This document shows positions 8,631 through 16,949 of a stretch of 64,000 nucleotides of DNA, in pieces. The stretch is from Segatella copri. GTDB lineage: Bacteria > Bacteroidota > Bacteroidia > Bacteroidales > Bacteroidaceae. How positions within the stretch are numbered: the first letter of the stretch is position 1; the number at the start of each line of letters is the position of its first letter. The notes beneath the pieces are model-generated. The model was not told the origin of the DNA and ran no database searches. It was given only the letters and a program-made list of their open reading frames with translations. The DNA lies in assembly GCF_026015625.1 (NCBI RefSeq), contig NZ_JAPDVG010000001.1, forward strand, positions 3,681,132-3,745,131, in the 5' to 3' direction. The position numbers were made by a program, and so were the translations under genes.

Positions 8631-9383
8631 TTAGAACGTTAAATCTACTTCTACCGGACAATGGTCGCTGCCCATGATTTCAGTATGGATTTTAGCTTCT
8701 GTAATCTGTTCCTTGATACGGTTGGAGACAAGGAAGTAGTCGATACGCCAACCGGCATTCTTCTCGCGCGCCTTGAAACGGTATGACCACCACGAATAGG
8801 TTACCTCATCCGGGTGGAGATAACGGAAACTGTCGGTAAAGCCATCGTTCAGAAGAACGGTCATCTTTTCTCGCTCCTCATCGGTGAAACCGGCATTTCG
8901 ACGGTTGGTCTTCGGATTCTTGATATCTATCTCTTCGTGTGCTACATTCAGATCGCCGCAGATGACGACTGGTTTCTTGGCATCAAGAGATTTCAGAAAC
9001 TTGCGGAAATCGTCTTCCCAGGTCATGCGATAATCCAGGCGCTTGAGTTCTGTCTGCGAATTTGGGGTGTAGCAGGTAACGAGATAGAACTGGTCATATT
9101 CCAGCGTGATGATTCTGCCTTCATGATCATGTTCCTCTACGCCCATGCCATAACTTACGTTTAATGGCTTGTGCTTGGTATAAATGGCTGTACCGGAGTA
9201 TCCTTTTTTCTCAGCGTAGTTCCAATAACTCTGGTAGCCCTCAAACTGAAGGTCGAGCTGTCCCTCCTGCATCTTTGTTTCCTGCAGGCAGAAGAAGTCG
9301 GCATCGAGTTCCTTAAACTGGTTCTCGAAGTCCTTGCCTACGCAAGCGCGCAGGCCATTTACGTTCCAGGATATAAACTTCAT
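8631..9383 (-). CDS. xth: Exodeoxyribonuclease III (AP endonuclease, Xth/ExoA family)
   Basis: A 250-residue base-excision-repair nuclease that cleaves DNA 5' of abasic sites. All family motifs are present: FISWNVNGLRA at the N-terminus, FCLQETK with the metal-binding Glu, Tyr in the VTCYTPN segment, GDLNVAHEEID, WRIDYFLVS, and the C-terminal GSDHCPVEVDL with the catalytic His. Length is normal. It is last in the minus-strand run that also carries folE and tpiA, separated from folE by a 120-bp repeat-rich gap. Confidence 0.97.
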   Translation of the reverse strand: MKFISWNVNGLRACVGKDFENQFKELDADFFCLQETKMQEGQLDLQFEGYQSYWNYAEKKGYSGTAIYTKHKPLNVSYGMGVEEHDHEGRIITLEYDQFYLVTCYTPNSQTELKRLDYRMTWEDDFRKFLKSLDAKKPVVICGDLNVAHEEIDIKNPKTNRRNAGFTDEEREKMTVLLNDGFTDSFRYLHPDEVTYSWWSYRFKAREKNAGWRIDYFLVSNRIKEQITEAKIHTEIMGSDHCPVEVDLTF

Positions 9384-9390
9384 TTTTGGT

Positions 9391-9502
9391 AATGTTGAAT
9401 GTTGAATGTTGAATTGGGGAGGAGTGTTGAATGTTGAATGTTGAATGATGAGTTGATATGGCGTATGCCTAATTCAACATTCAACATTCAACATTCAACA
9501 TT
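9391..9502. repeat. Heptamer (AATGTTG) array with inverted arm
   Basis: Two blocks of AATGTTG-type heptamers (9391-9414 and 9424-9450) are followed by a block of the complementary heptamer CAACATT (9471-9502). The blocks can pair into a long hairpin. The array lies between the folE stop and the xth start on the minus strand. The same sequence family recurs between mtn and luxS at 32251-32341. Confidence 0.85.
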
Positions 9503-9508
9503 AAAAAA

Positions 9509-10102
9509 TTAAATTCTCTTCGTTTCTCCTCTCAGCAGACTCATAAACTCCTGGCGGGTGTTCAGTGAATTGAAAACTCCGCTGTAGTCGCTTGTGGTGG
9601 TTATGGAATTCTGTTTCTCTACACCTCGCATCTGCATGCACATGTGCTTGGCTTCTATCACTACCATCACGCCCTGCGGATTCAATGTTTCCTGAATGCA
9701 GTCTTTAATCTGCTGGGTAAGACGCTCCTGTACCTGGAGACGATGGCTGTAGATATCTACCACACGAGCTATCTTGCTCAGACCGGTAATCTTGCCGTTC
9801 GGGATATAGGCTACATGCACCTTGCCATAGAAAGGAAGCATGTGGTGCTCGCACATCGAGAAGAAATCAATATCTTTCACGATGACCATCTGGTTGTATT
9901 TCTCTTCGAAGAGGGCATCGGTCAATACCTTGTGCGCGTCCTGTGTATAGCCACGAGTCAGTATCTGCATAGCCTTGGCTACTCGCATCGGTGTTTTTAC
10001 AAGTCCTTCACGTTCAGGGTCTTCTCCCAAGAGCTTCAATACTTCTGTATAGTGTTCTGCGAGTTCGTCCAATCCCTCGCGAAATTCTGTTTCTGGATTC
10101 AT
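9509..10102 (-). CDS. folE: GTP cyclohydrolase I
   Basis: Converts GTP to 7,8-dihydroneopterin triphosphate, the entry step of folate synthesis. The 197-residue protein carries the zinc-site motif [19 protein letters not shown], the substrate motif [20 protein letters not shown], and the second zinc Cys in [11 protein letters not shown]. Length is typical of the type IA enzyme. folK and folB are also in this window but in other operons. Upstream lies the 243-bp palindromic element. Confidence 0.97.
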   Translation of the reverse strand: MNPETEFREGLDELAEHYTEVLKLLGEDPEREGLVKTPMRVAKAMQILTRGYTQDAHKVLTDALFEEKYNQMVIVKDIDFFSMCEHHMLPFYGKVHVAYIPNGKITGLSKIARVVDIYSHRLQVQERLTQQIKDCIQETLNPQGVMVVIEAKHMCMQMRGVEKQNSITTTSDYSGVFNSLNTRQEFMSLLRGETKRI

Positions 10103-10190
10103 CTTATTTAATTTATAATTGATTATTTATAATTAATAATTAGGCCTACGGTATCAATGCTGTAAACTATTAACTATTAATTGTTATCTG

Positions 10191-10433
10191 AAGTTTCGCA
10201 AGTTTTGCACCACACGCCCTGAAAGGGCAGAAGCTCCTAGCCCAGGGCATCGCCCTGGGTAATTACGGACGCATACCTGTCGCCCTGTAAGGGCAAAAGC
10301 TTTAAAACTCCAAGCAACACATAAAGCTTTTGCCCTTACAGGGCGCCTTGTTGATTGCTATGATACCCAGGGCGATGCCCTGGGCTAGGAGCTTTTGGGC
10401 CTTCAGCCCGTACTTAAACCACTTGCGAAACTT
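10191..10433. repeat. Palindromic REP/MITE-like element with terminal inverted repeats
   Basis: A 243-bp nearly symmetrical element. The ends are perfect 13-bp inverted repeats (AAGTTTCGCAAGT at 10191-10203, complement at 10421-10433). Inside are a perfect 31-bp inverted pair (10221-10251 with 10364-10394), containing GCCCAGGGC/GCCCTGGGT hairpins, and a perfect 24-bp pair (10281-10304 with 10322-10345), containing GCCCTGTAAGGGC. It interrupts a heptamer-rich gap between the SPOR gene and folE. It encodes no protein. The hairpin units resemble REP sequences mobilised by RAYT (Y1) transposases. Confidence 0.8.
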
Positions 10434-10450
10434 GAGTTGTTAACTATTAA

Positions 10451-11098
10451 CTAGTACTGTACCGTAATCTGTCCCTTTACAAGGCATGCCTGTCTGTATC
10501 CCAGGGAACGAACCTTGGCAAGCATCTTCTGGGCTTCAGCTAAACTGCGGAAGTTGCCCATTCGGCAAATCCATCTTGGAGAGTAGAAATGAACATAAAC
10601 CGGCTGCTCAGGGAAATGAACTTTCAGCTGATTGCCAGTCTGTTCTGCTTTCAGACGGTCGTTACGCGAATTGCCGCCAGCGAAAGCCTGTACTCTATAT
10701 CCTGTAACCTTATAGCTCTTGCGCATCACTTTCTTGCGCATATCCACTACAGGTGTCTCTTTTTCTTCGTTTTTATTCTCTGCCTTTTGGGCATTGTTCA
10801 CGTGGGCATTCTCTCGGGTTGCCTCATGATGCTGTGGCTCAGTCTTCTTCAGGGAATCAGGACCCTGCTTGTGCTGAGTTTCAGGCTCTTTTTCTTTTTT
10901 CTGTGGGGTAGTCTTAGTCTTGTCGTCTTGTGGAATCACTTGTTTGCCGTTTACCAGTTCATCAATCGCCTTACTTTGGTTCACGGTTACAACACCCTTT
11001 CCCGGTTCCTTCTTTTTGAGATGGTCCAGGTAGTTCTGCGCATTAGCTGTGAATGTTGAGCAGAGGATCATAATCAATAATGTGACGAATTGTTTCAT
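10451..11098 (-). CDS. SPOR-domain periplasmic protein
   Basis: A 215-residue exported protein with a signal peptide (ILCSTFTANAQ), a charged Lys/Glu/Gln-rich linker over about residues 35-125, and a C-terminal SPOR domain (residues ~130-215: GYRVQAFAGGNSRNDRLKAE ... FYSPRWICRMGNFRSLAEAQ). SPOR domains bind denuded peptidoglycan glycans at division sites. It lies downstream of tpiA in a minus-strand operon whose gene order (DUF1599, BT_3928, tpiA, SPOR, folE) I recall as common in Bacteroidales. Confidence 0.87.
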   Translation of the reverse strand: MKQFVTLLIMILCSTFTANAQNYLDHLKKKEPGKGVVTVNQSKAIDELVNGKQVIPQDDKTKTTPQKKEKEPETQHKQGPDSLKKTEPQHHEATRENAHVNNAQKAENKNEEKETPVVDMRKKVMRKSYKVTGYRVQAFAGGNSRNDRLKAEQTGNQLKVHFPEQPVYVHFYSPRWICRMGNFRSLAEAQKMLAKVRSLGYRQACLVKGQITVQY

Positions 11099-11183
11099 GA
11101 CTATTCCTTTTATGTTTGTCGTCTTGTTTTAAAACAGCACCTTATTCTTGGATCTCTATATATAATAAGGTGTAATGAAGAAT

Positions 11184-11217
11184 GAAGGGATGCGCTTCAC
11201 GAAGAAGGCATCCCTTC
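11184..11217 (-). terminator. Terminator or attenuator after tpiA
   Basis: A perfect stem GAAGGGATGC/GCATCCCTTC (11184-11193 with 11208-11217), 24 bp beyond the tpiA stop on the minus strand. The T-tract is weak, so partial read-through into the SPOR gene is possible. Confidence 0.55.
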
Positions 11218-11241
11218 GGGAAATGTAATATCCTTATGAGA

Positions 11242-12003
11242 TTACTTCTTCCAAGCGTCGATGATACCCTTGAAATCAGCAGCCTTCAAAGAAGCACCAC
11301 CGATCAAACCACCGTCGATGTTTGGCTTAGCGAAGAGCTCAGGAGCGTTGCTAGCCTTGCAGCTACCACCGTAGAGGATTGATGTATCCTCAGCAGCCTC
11401 GTTGCCATACTTCTCTGCTACGATAGAGCGGATGTATGCCAACATCTCTTCAGCCTGGTCAGAAGTAGCAGTCTTACCTGTACCGATAGCCCAGATTGGC
11501 TCGTAAGCAAGGATGATGTTCTTCCAAGCGTCAGCGCTCAAGTGGAATACTGAACCTTCCAACTCAGCCTTTACTACCTCGTTCTGCTTCTCAGCCTCAC
11601 GCTCCTCGAGAGTCTCACCGCAGCAGAAGATAACCTTCAAACCGTTAGCCAAAGCCAACTCTACCTTCTCCTTCAAGATCTCTGCTGTCTCGCCATAGTA
11701 CTGACGACGCTCTGAGTGGCCGAGGATAACATACTGAGCACCTGTGCTCTTTACCATCTCAGCTGAAACCTCACCTGTGAAAGCACCCTTAGCCTTGTCT
11801 GCGCAGTTTTCTGCACCAAGGCCTACAATCTCTGAATCCAAAACCTGAGCTACAGAAGCCAAGTGGATAAATGGAGTACAGATTACTACGTCGCAGTTTG
11901 GTTTGTCTGCTACCAATGCCTCGTTAATCTCCTTAGCGAGAGCAACACCGTCCTGCAGGTTCATGTTCATTTTCCAGTTACCTGCTACAATTTTCTTTCT
12001 CAT
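11242..12003 (-). CDS. tpiA: Triosephosphate isomerase (C-terminal part of the fused frame, own start possible)
   Basis: Interconverts dihydroxyacetone phosphate and glyceraldehyde 3-phosphate in glycolysis. The 253-residue module is full length: catalytic Lys in AGNWKMN, His in VILGHSERR, Glu in [12 protein letters not shown], and the phosphate loop GGSCKASN. The ATG at 12003 follows an A-rich tract like the leaders of other genes here, so it can probably be translated alone even though the upstream frame reads into it. A cytosolic enzyme tethered to a membrane protein would be unusual, so independent initiation is the more likely source of active enzyme. Confidence 0.9.
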   Translation of the reverse strand: MRKKIVAGNWKMNMNLQDGVALAKEINEALVADKPNCDVVICTPFIHLASVAQVLDSEIVGLGAENCADKAKGAFTGEVSAEMVKSTGAQYVILGHSERRQYYGETAEILKEKVELALANGLKVIFCCGETLEEREAEKQNEVVKAELEGSVFHLSADAWKNIILAYEPIWAIGTGKTATSDQAEEMLAYIRSIVAEKYGNEAAEDTSILYGGSCKASNAPELFAKPNIDGGLIGGASLKAADFKGIIDAWKK

Positions 12004-13335
12004 TTTTCTTTTCTTTTTAAAAGTTGATAATATTCTGTTCGAATTCTCTTTCTTTCTGATCCAGGCGCCCCAAGCCCAGAGCCGGTCGGCAATGGTGAGG
12101 AGTACCAGTGGAATGATGAACCAGGAGATGATGCCGGCTGTCTTCTTGGCGGCACTTACTTCCGGCATCTTGCCTATCTCGGTCTTCTCCAGTGGCTTGT
12201 CACCAATCTCTGCCATGTCAGGCAAATCGTTGTGGCTCCATTTCTGGATGATGGTTCCGTCCTTCAGCAGAAGAAGACCTGGGTTGCTGCGGATTATCGT
12301 CTTCAGCGTAGTCTCGTCTGTGACATAGAAGGGATATTCTGCTCCAGTTATGTCCTGCCAGTGCTTGATGGCTTTCTCCGTACTAGCCGTAAGGCAGAGA
12401 AAACGGTAGCCATGGTCGTTGGCATATTCGTAAATCTCATCGATATTGCCGAAGTTGCTGTCGTCGGCAAATTCCAGATGTGGCGAAACCAGGAGGAAGG
12501 TGTAGCCTTTATCGTGAATCACTTCCTGGGTGATGTCTTCTCCCGTCTTGGCATCAGCTATGCTGAAGTCGTGGATTGGAGGTACGTATCCTTCTTCGGT
12601 CTGAACCGTCTTGCTGTCGATGAAAGTCCAGGTGGAGTCGGGATAGTTGTCTAATGTAAACTCCTTCCGCTCTCCGTTCTTCTCCAGGATGAAGGTGGTA
12701 TCAAACTTGGGTTGCTTGGCTCCTTTCGGAATCTCCATGCCCTTGGCGATGTTGACACCTATATGATAAGGACGGAAGTCGAATTGCGGCAGATACCACA
12801 GACTCCAGATGCTCATCACGATGGAGAAGAGGAAGGTGTAGTTGATCACCACCCACTGGGTCTGTTTCGAGATGAGTCTCTGCATCTCCAGCGGCTTTCT
12901 CCAAAGCAGGACGGCGAATATCAGGAGGATGATGTTCTTGATGAATGTCTCCATATTGGTGAGCACTACGGCATCACCGAAGCATCCGCAATCCTTTACT
13001 GGGTCTGCGATAACGATCCACAGGGTAATCAGCGTCATCACGCTCATCACGGCAAGGGTGATCTTGCTCATCAGTCTCCGTCGGATGGCGAAGAGGAGGA
13101 AGATACCGATGGCAAACTCTGCAGTGGCTAGTAATACCGACATCACGAGGGTGCTCCAGTCGGGGAACATCCAGTCGATGTGCAGCGCCTCCAGATAGTC
13201 GGTTATCTTGTATTGCGTGCCTAATGGGTCAATTCCCTTTACAAATCCTGAGAAAATGAAGGTTATAGCCATCAGCAGTCGCCCGATATTGACCGCTATC
13301 TTTGTTAATATGTGAGTTGCCTTATTCTTCATCAT
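11242..13335 (-). CDS. BT_3928-family membrane protein fused in frame to triosephosphate isomerase
   Basis: One uninterrupted 697-codon frame. Residues 1-444 are a BT_3928-family protein: a DoxX-like region of about four membrane helices ([20 protein letters not shown] onward), a thioredoxin-like periplasmic domain (~235-375), and one more helix near 405-425. Residues 445-697 are a complete triosephosphate isomerase beginning [13 protein letters not shown]. Related Bacteroidales carry these as two adjacent genes. The join is an A-rich stretch (codons for FKKKRK) just before the TIM Met, which looks like an ordinary leader without a stop. Either a true fusion or loss of the upstream stop codon. 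It starts 8 bp after the DUF1599 stop. Confidence 0.8.
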   Translation of the reverse strand: MMKNKATHILTKIAVNIGRLLMAITFIFSGFVKGIDPLGTQYKITDYLEALHIDWMFPDWSTLVMSVLLATAEFAIGIFLLFAIRRRLMSKITLAVMSVMTLITLWIVIADPVKDCGCFGDAVVLTNMETFIKNIILLIFAVLLWRKPLEMQRLISKQTQWVVINYTFLFSIVMSIWSLWYLPQFDFRPYHIGVNIAKGMEIPKGAKQPKFDTTFILEKNGERKEFTLDNYPDSTWTFIDSKTVQTEEGYVPPIHDFSIADAKTGEDITQEVIHDKGYTFLLVSPHLEFADDSNFGNIDEIYEYANDHGYRFLCLTASTEKAIKHWQDITGAEYPFYVTDETTLKTIIRSNPGLLLLKDGTIIQKWSHNDLPDMAEIGDKPLEKTEIGKMPEVSAAKKTAGIISWFIIPLVLLTIADRLWAWGAWIRKKENSNRILSTFKKKRKMRKKIVAGNWKMNMNLQDGVALAKEINEALVADKPNCDVVICTPFIHLASVAQVLDSEIVGLGAENCADKAKGAFTGEVSAEMVKSTGAQYVILGHSERRQYYGETAEILKEKVELALANGLKVIFCCGETLEEREAEKQNEVVKAELEGSVFHLSADAWKNIILAYEPIWAIGTGKTATSDQAEEMLAYIRSIVAEKYGNEAAEDTSILYGGSCKASNAPELFAKPNIDGGLIGGASLKAADFKGIIDAWKK

Positions 13336-13343
13336 TTTATATT

Positions 13344-13892
13344 TTACTTCTCGCTCATTTTGATGGCACCGAAGACGGCATAGTTGATGATGTCCATATA
13401 GTTGGCATCAATACCTTCAGAAACGAGGGTAGCGCCTGCGATGTCTTCAATTTCCTTTACGCGCTGAATCTTGGTCAGGATGAAGTCTGTATAACTGCTG
13501 ACTCTCATCGAGCGCCATGCTTCATCATAGTCATGGTTCTTCCTGAGCATCAGTTCCAGTGCCTCCTTTGCATGGAGGTCGTATAGTTTCATAGCCTCTT
13601 CGGGTGTCATATCCACTTCATCCACGAAAGGCTTTTCGAGCTGGATGAGTCCTATGATACCATAATTGATAAGGGCAATGAACTCCGGACGGATACCTTC
13701 GCCAACCAGAGATTCTTTCTTGATTTCGAGCGAGCGGATGCGCTTCGCCTTGATATAGAGCTGGTCTGTCAGAGAAGAAGGGCGCAAGATTCTCCAAGAG
13801 GCTCCATAATCATGAAGCTTCTTCTCAAATAATGTCCTGCATTCACTCATGACATCCTTAAACTGCTGTTCTGTTTTCAATAAATCTGCCAT
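13344..13892 (-). CDS. DUF1599 protein with internal duplication
   Basis: A 182-residue protein of the DUF1599 family, which has been linked to nucleotide modification but has no proven reaction. It consists of two similar halves: [20 protein letters not shown] with [17 protein letters not shown], and [18 protein letters not shown] with [17 protein letters not shown]. The start at 13892 ([11 protein letters not shown]) was chosen because the upstream in-frame ATG at 13925 precedes a -7 box (TAAATTTG on the minus strand, 13913-13920). It heads the operon with the BT_3928/tpiA frame. Confidence 0.88.
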   Translation of the reverse strand: MADLLKTEQQFKDVMSECRTLFEKKLHDYGASWRILRPSSLTDQLYIKAKRIRSLEIKKESLVGEGIRPEFIALINYGIIGLIQLEKPFVDEVDMTPEEAMKLYDLHAKEALELMLRKNHDYDEAWRSMRVSSYTDFILTKIQRVKEIEDIAGATLVSEGIDANYMDIINYAVFGAIKMSEK

Positions 13893-13912
13893 AATAATTT
13901 CGAAATTCGGTG

Positions 13913-13920
13913 CAAATTTA
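13913..13920 (-). promoter_or_regulatory. -7 box of the DUF1599-tpiA operon
   Basis: TAAATTTG on the minus strand, 20 bp before the ATG at 13892. It fixes the start codon choice. Confidence 0.6.
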
Positions 13921-14033
13921 CGCATTTATTATGAAATAGCCAAATAATTATTTTGTTTTTCGCTTATATTGCTGTAACTTTTGATAAGTTACGCTGCATC
14001 TCAACAATAAAAACAAAAAAAACCTTTTTTTAT

Positions 14034-14064
14034 TTTGTATTGTCTTCGATTTGCAGTAACTTTG
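14034..14064 (+). promoter_or_regulatory. Bacteroidetes promoter of the CCA-adding enzyme gene
   Basis: TTTG (14034-14037), 19-bp spacer, TAACTTTG (14057-14064): a perfect TTTG-N19-TAnnTTTG, 21 bp before the ATG at 14086. Confidence 0.8.
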
Positions 14065-14085
14065 CACCCCGAAAGTAAAAAGAGT

Positions 14086-15528
14086 ATGAGAAATTTGACC
14101 AATGCCGAACTGGCACAGATACTGGATAAGGATATATTTCATAAGATTTCAGAGGCAGCAGATGGGTTGTCTGTGGAGTGTTATGTAGTAGGTGGATATG
14201 TGCGTGACCTCTTCCTGGAGCGACCTTCCAATGATATTGATGTCGTTGTGGTTGGTAGCGGTATAGAGGTAGCTTCTGCCTTGAAGAAGATGCTCGGAAG
14301 AAAGGCGCATCTCTCTGTGTTCCGTAATTTCGGAACAGCACAAGTGAAGTATCAGGATACTGAAGTGGAGTTTGTCGGCGCCCGTAAGGAGAGCTATCAG
14401 CGCGATTCCAGAAAGCCTATTGTGGAAGATGGAACGCTGGAGGATGACCAGAACCGCCGCGACTTTACCATCAATGCGATGGCTATCTGCCTGAACAAAG
14501 ACCGTTTTGGAGAACTCGTAGATCCTTTTGATGGTGTCTACGATATGGAAGATGGCATTATTGCCACTCCGCTCGACCCGGATATCACTTTTTCTGATGA
14601 CCCGCTGCGTATGATGCGTTGCGTGCGTTTCGCTACCCAACTCAATTTCCAGATAGAGGAGGAGACCTATGATGCGCTCTCCCGCAATGCCGAGCGCCTG
14701 AAGATTATCAGTGCTGAGCGAATCTGCGACGAGATGAACAAGATTATGCTCTCCAAGCACCCAAGTAGCGGTTTCTATTACCTGAAAGATACAGGTCTGC
14801 TCGATCTCATTCTGCCAGAACTGGTTGCGATGGACAAGGTGGAAACCCGTAACGGCAGGGCACATAAGAATAATTACGACCATACGATGGAGGTGCTCGA
14901 GAATGTGTGCAAGCATTCAGATAACCTCTGGCTCCGCTGGGCTGCTCTCTTCCACGACATCGGTAAACCGAAGAGCAAGCGCTGGGACAACAATATCGGC
15001 TGGACATTCCACAGTCATAATATAATAGGTGCAAAGATGATTCCGGGTATCTTCCGCCGTATGAAACTTCCGATGGATGCGAAGATGAAGTATGTGCAGA
15101 AGCTGGTAGAACTCCACATGCGTCCGATTGTGATTGCTGATGAGGAGGTTACCGACAGTGCCGTTCGCCGCCTGCTGAATGATGCCGGCGATGACATCAA
15201 CGACCTGATGACGCTCTGCGAGGCTGATATTACCAGTAAGAACCAGGTGCGCAAGCAGCGTTTTCTGGATAATTTCAAGATGGTGCGCGAGAAACTGGTT
15301 GATCTGCAGGAACGTGATTATAAGCGACTTCTCCAGCCATGCATCGATGGTAATGAGATTATGGAGATGTTCCATCTTACCCCTTGCCGCGAGGTAGGCA
15401 CCCTGAAGCAGTATCTCAAGGATGCTGTATTGGATAATAAGGTGGCTAATGAGCGTGAACCGTTGATGGAACTTCTGATGAAGAAGGCTCAGGAGATGGG
15501 ATTGGTAAATGCAGAAAACTCAAAATAG
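14086..15528 (+). CDS. cca: CCA tRNA nucleotidyltransferase with HD domain
   Basis: A class II polynucleotide polymerase that adds or repairs the 3' CCA of tRNAs. The 480-residue protein has the nucleotidyltransferase site CYVVGGYVRDLFLERPSNDI with DVVVVG (metal Asp pair), the RDFTINAMA motif, the RNA- and dNTP-binding region with RMMRCVRFATQL, and a C-terminal HD domain (LFHDIGKPKSKRWD, residues ~300-400). The start at 14086 is 21 bp after a consensus promoter; the in-frame ATG at 14035 lies inside that promoter. Monocistronic, closed by an 11-bp stem terminator. Confidence 0.95.
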   Translation: MRNLTNAELAQILDKDIFHKISEAADGLSVECYVVGGYVRDLFLERPSNDIDVVVVGSGIEVASALKKMLGRKAHLSVFRNFGTAQVKYQDTEVEFVGARKESYQRDSRKPIVEDGTLEDDQNRRDFTINAMAICLNKDRFGELVDPFDGVYDMEDGIIATPLDPDITFSDDPLRMMRCVRFATQLNFQIEEETYDALSRNAERLKIISAERICDEMNKIMLSKHPSSGFYYLKDTGLLDLILPELVAMDKVETRNGRAHKNNYDHTMEVLENVCKHSDNLWLRWAALFHDIGKPKSKRWDNNIGWTFHSHNIIGAKMIPGIFRRMKLPMDAKMKYVQKLVELHMRPIVIADEEVTDSAVRRLLNDAGDDINDLMTLCEADITSKNQVRKQRFLDNFKMVREKLVDLQERDYKRLLQPCIDGNEIMEMFHLTPCREVGTLKQYLKDAVLDNKVANEREPLMELLMKKAQEMGLVNAENSK

Positions 15529-15544
15529 AGAATAATTTTTGTTA

Positions 15545-15571
15545 AATAACGGCTCCTAGCGAGCCGTTATT
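15545..15571 (+). terminator. Terminator hairpin after cca
   Basis: A perfect 11-bp stem AATAACGGCTC/GAGCCGTTATT with a 5-nt loop, followed by an AT-rich stretch. Confidence 0.65.
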
Positions 15572-15584
15572 CATTTATTATTAG

Positions 15585-15592
15585 TACTTTTG
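15585..15592 (+). promoter_or_regulatory. -7 box of the RND efflux operon
   Basis: TACTTTTG, matching TAnnTTTG, 113 bp before the adaptor start. The long leader leaves room for post-transcriptional control. Confidence 0.6.
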
Positions 15593-15704
15593 CACCGCTT
15601 TTAAAACTTAAAGGCGCATAAAAGTTTTCGTTAGAGGACGGAAAGAACTTTTGAATAAGAGAAGATAAAAGATTAAATAATAAATTTATAATATAAAAAT
15701 AGGT

Positions 15705-16916
15705 ATGAAAATTAAAAGCGTTTTGTTTGTTGCAGCAGTTTGTGTTCTTGCTGCGTTGACATCATGTGGTGGAAGTAAGAAGGGCGGTCTGCCTGACTTC
15801 AGCGATGATGAGTTCGCTGTGGCTACTATCGGTACTTCCAGCGCCGCATTGCAGACTACCTATCCTGCTACCATCAAGGGTATCCAGGATGTAGAGGTAC
15901 GTCCTAAGGTTTCTGGTTTTATCACTAAGGTTTTTGTACACGAGGGACAGACTGTATCAGCAGGTCAGGCTTTGTTCTCTATTGATAGCGAGACCTATCA
16001 GGCTGCTGTCCGTTCTGCAGCTGCCGCTGTAAATACAGCTAAGGCACAGGCTAATACAGCCAAGTTGACCTATCAGAACAATAAGAAATTGTATGATAGC
16101 AAGATTATCGGTGAATTTGAACTCTCTACAGCAGCTAACAGCTATGCAACAGCTAAGGCTCAGGTAGCTCAGGCAGAGGCAGCATTGGCTTCAGCCCGCG
16201 AGCAGTTGGCTTGGTGTACCGTTACCAGCCCTTCTGCAGGTGTAGTAGGTAGCCTTCCTTTCAAGGTGGGTGCTCTGGTAAGTGCTTCTGGTCAGGCTCT
16301 TACTACCGTTTCCAATATCAGCACTATGGAGGTGTTCTTCTCACTCTCTGAGTCTCAGATCTTGAGCATGTCTAAGACCAATGGTAGTATTCAGGCAGCC
16401 ATCGCAGCGTTCCCAGCTGTCAAGTTGCAGTTGGCAGACGGTTCTATCTATAATCACCCGGGTAAGGTGGTTAAGATGAGTGGTGTCATCGATGCTACTT
16501 CCGGTTCTATCTCTCTCATCGCTCACTTCGCTAACCCTGAGAAGTTGCTGAAGAGTGGTGGTGCAGGTTCTATCGTGGTTCCTAACGATCATAACAGCGC
16601 TATCGTTATCCCTCAGGAGGCTTGCTCTCAGGTTCAGGATAAGATCTTCGTTTACATCGTAACCAAGGATAACAAGGTGAAGTATTCTGAGATCAAGGTC
16701 AATCCACAGGATGATGGCAAGAACTATATCGTAACTGCAGGTCTTCATGTAGGCGATCGTATTGTTTTAAAGGGTATTACCAAGTTGACCGATGGTCAGC
16801 AGATCAAGCCTATCACTCTGGAGCGTTACAATCAGAAGATTGCTGAGGCTGCCAAGTTGGCTGAGTCTCAGGATAACGCTCATGCCTTCGCTACTGCTAT
16901 GGGCGGAAAGAAGTAA
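15705..16916 (+). CDS. RND efflux periplasmic adaptor (membrane fusion protein)
   Basis: The adaptor of a tripartite efflux pump, bridging the inner-membrane RND pump and the outer-membrane channel. The 403-residue protein has a lipoprotein signal (LAALTSCGG), a lipoyl half (VEVRPKVSGFITKVFVHEGQ), an alanine-rich alpha-hairpin (~90-165), a second lipoyl half (VTSPSAGVVGSLPFKVGALV), then beta-barrel and membrane-proximal domains. Length fits the AcrA/MexA family. It is first of three genes with 33- and 27-bp gaps. Substrates cannot be read from sequence. Confidence 0.95.
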   Translation: MKIKSVLFVAAVCVLAALTSCGGSKKGGLPDFSDDEFAVATIGTSSAALQTTYPATIKGIQDVEVRPKVSGFITKVFVHEGQTVSAGQALFSIDSETYQAAVRSAAAAVNTAKAQANTAKLTYQNNKKLYDSKIIGEFELSTAANSYATAKAQVAQAEAALASAREQLAWCTVTSPSAGVVGSLPFKVGALVSASGQALTTVSNISTMEVFFSLSESQILSMSKTNGSIQAAIAAFPAVKLQLADGSIYNHPGKVVKMSGVIDATSGSISLIAHFANPEKLLKSGGAGSIVVPNDHNSAIVIPQEACSQVQDKIFVYIVTKDNKVKYSEIKVNPQDDGKNYIVTAGLHVGDRIVLKGITKLTDGQQIKPITLERYNQKIAEAAKLAESQDNAHAFATAMGGKK

Positions 16917-16949
16917 TATATAATAAGGTATAAAGAAAAATAGTAAATT

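Noticed and set aside
9391..9502. Possible CRISPR array
   Set aside because: The repeats are 7 bp and contiguous without spacers, and no cas genes are present.
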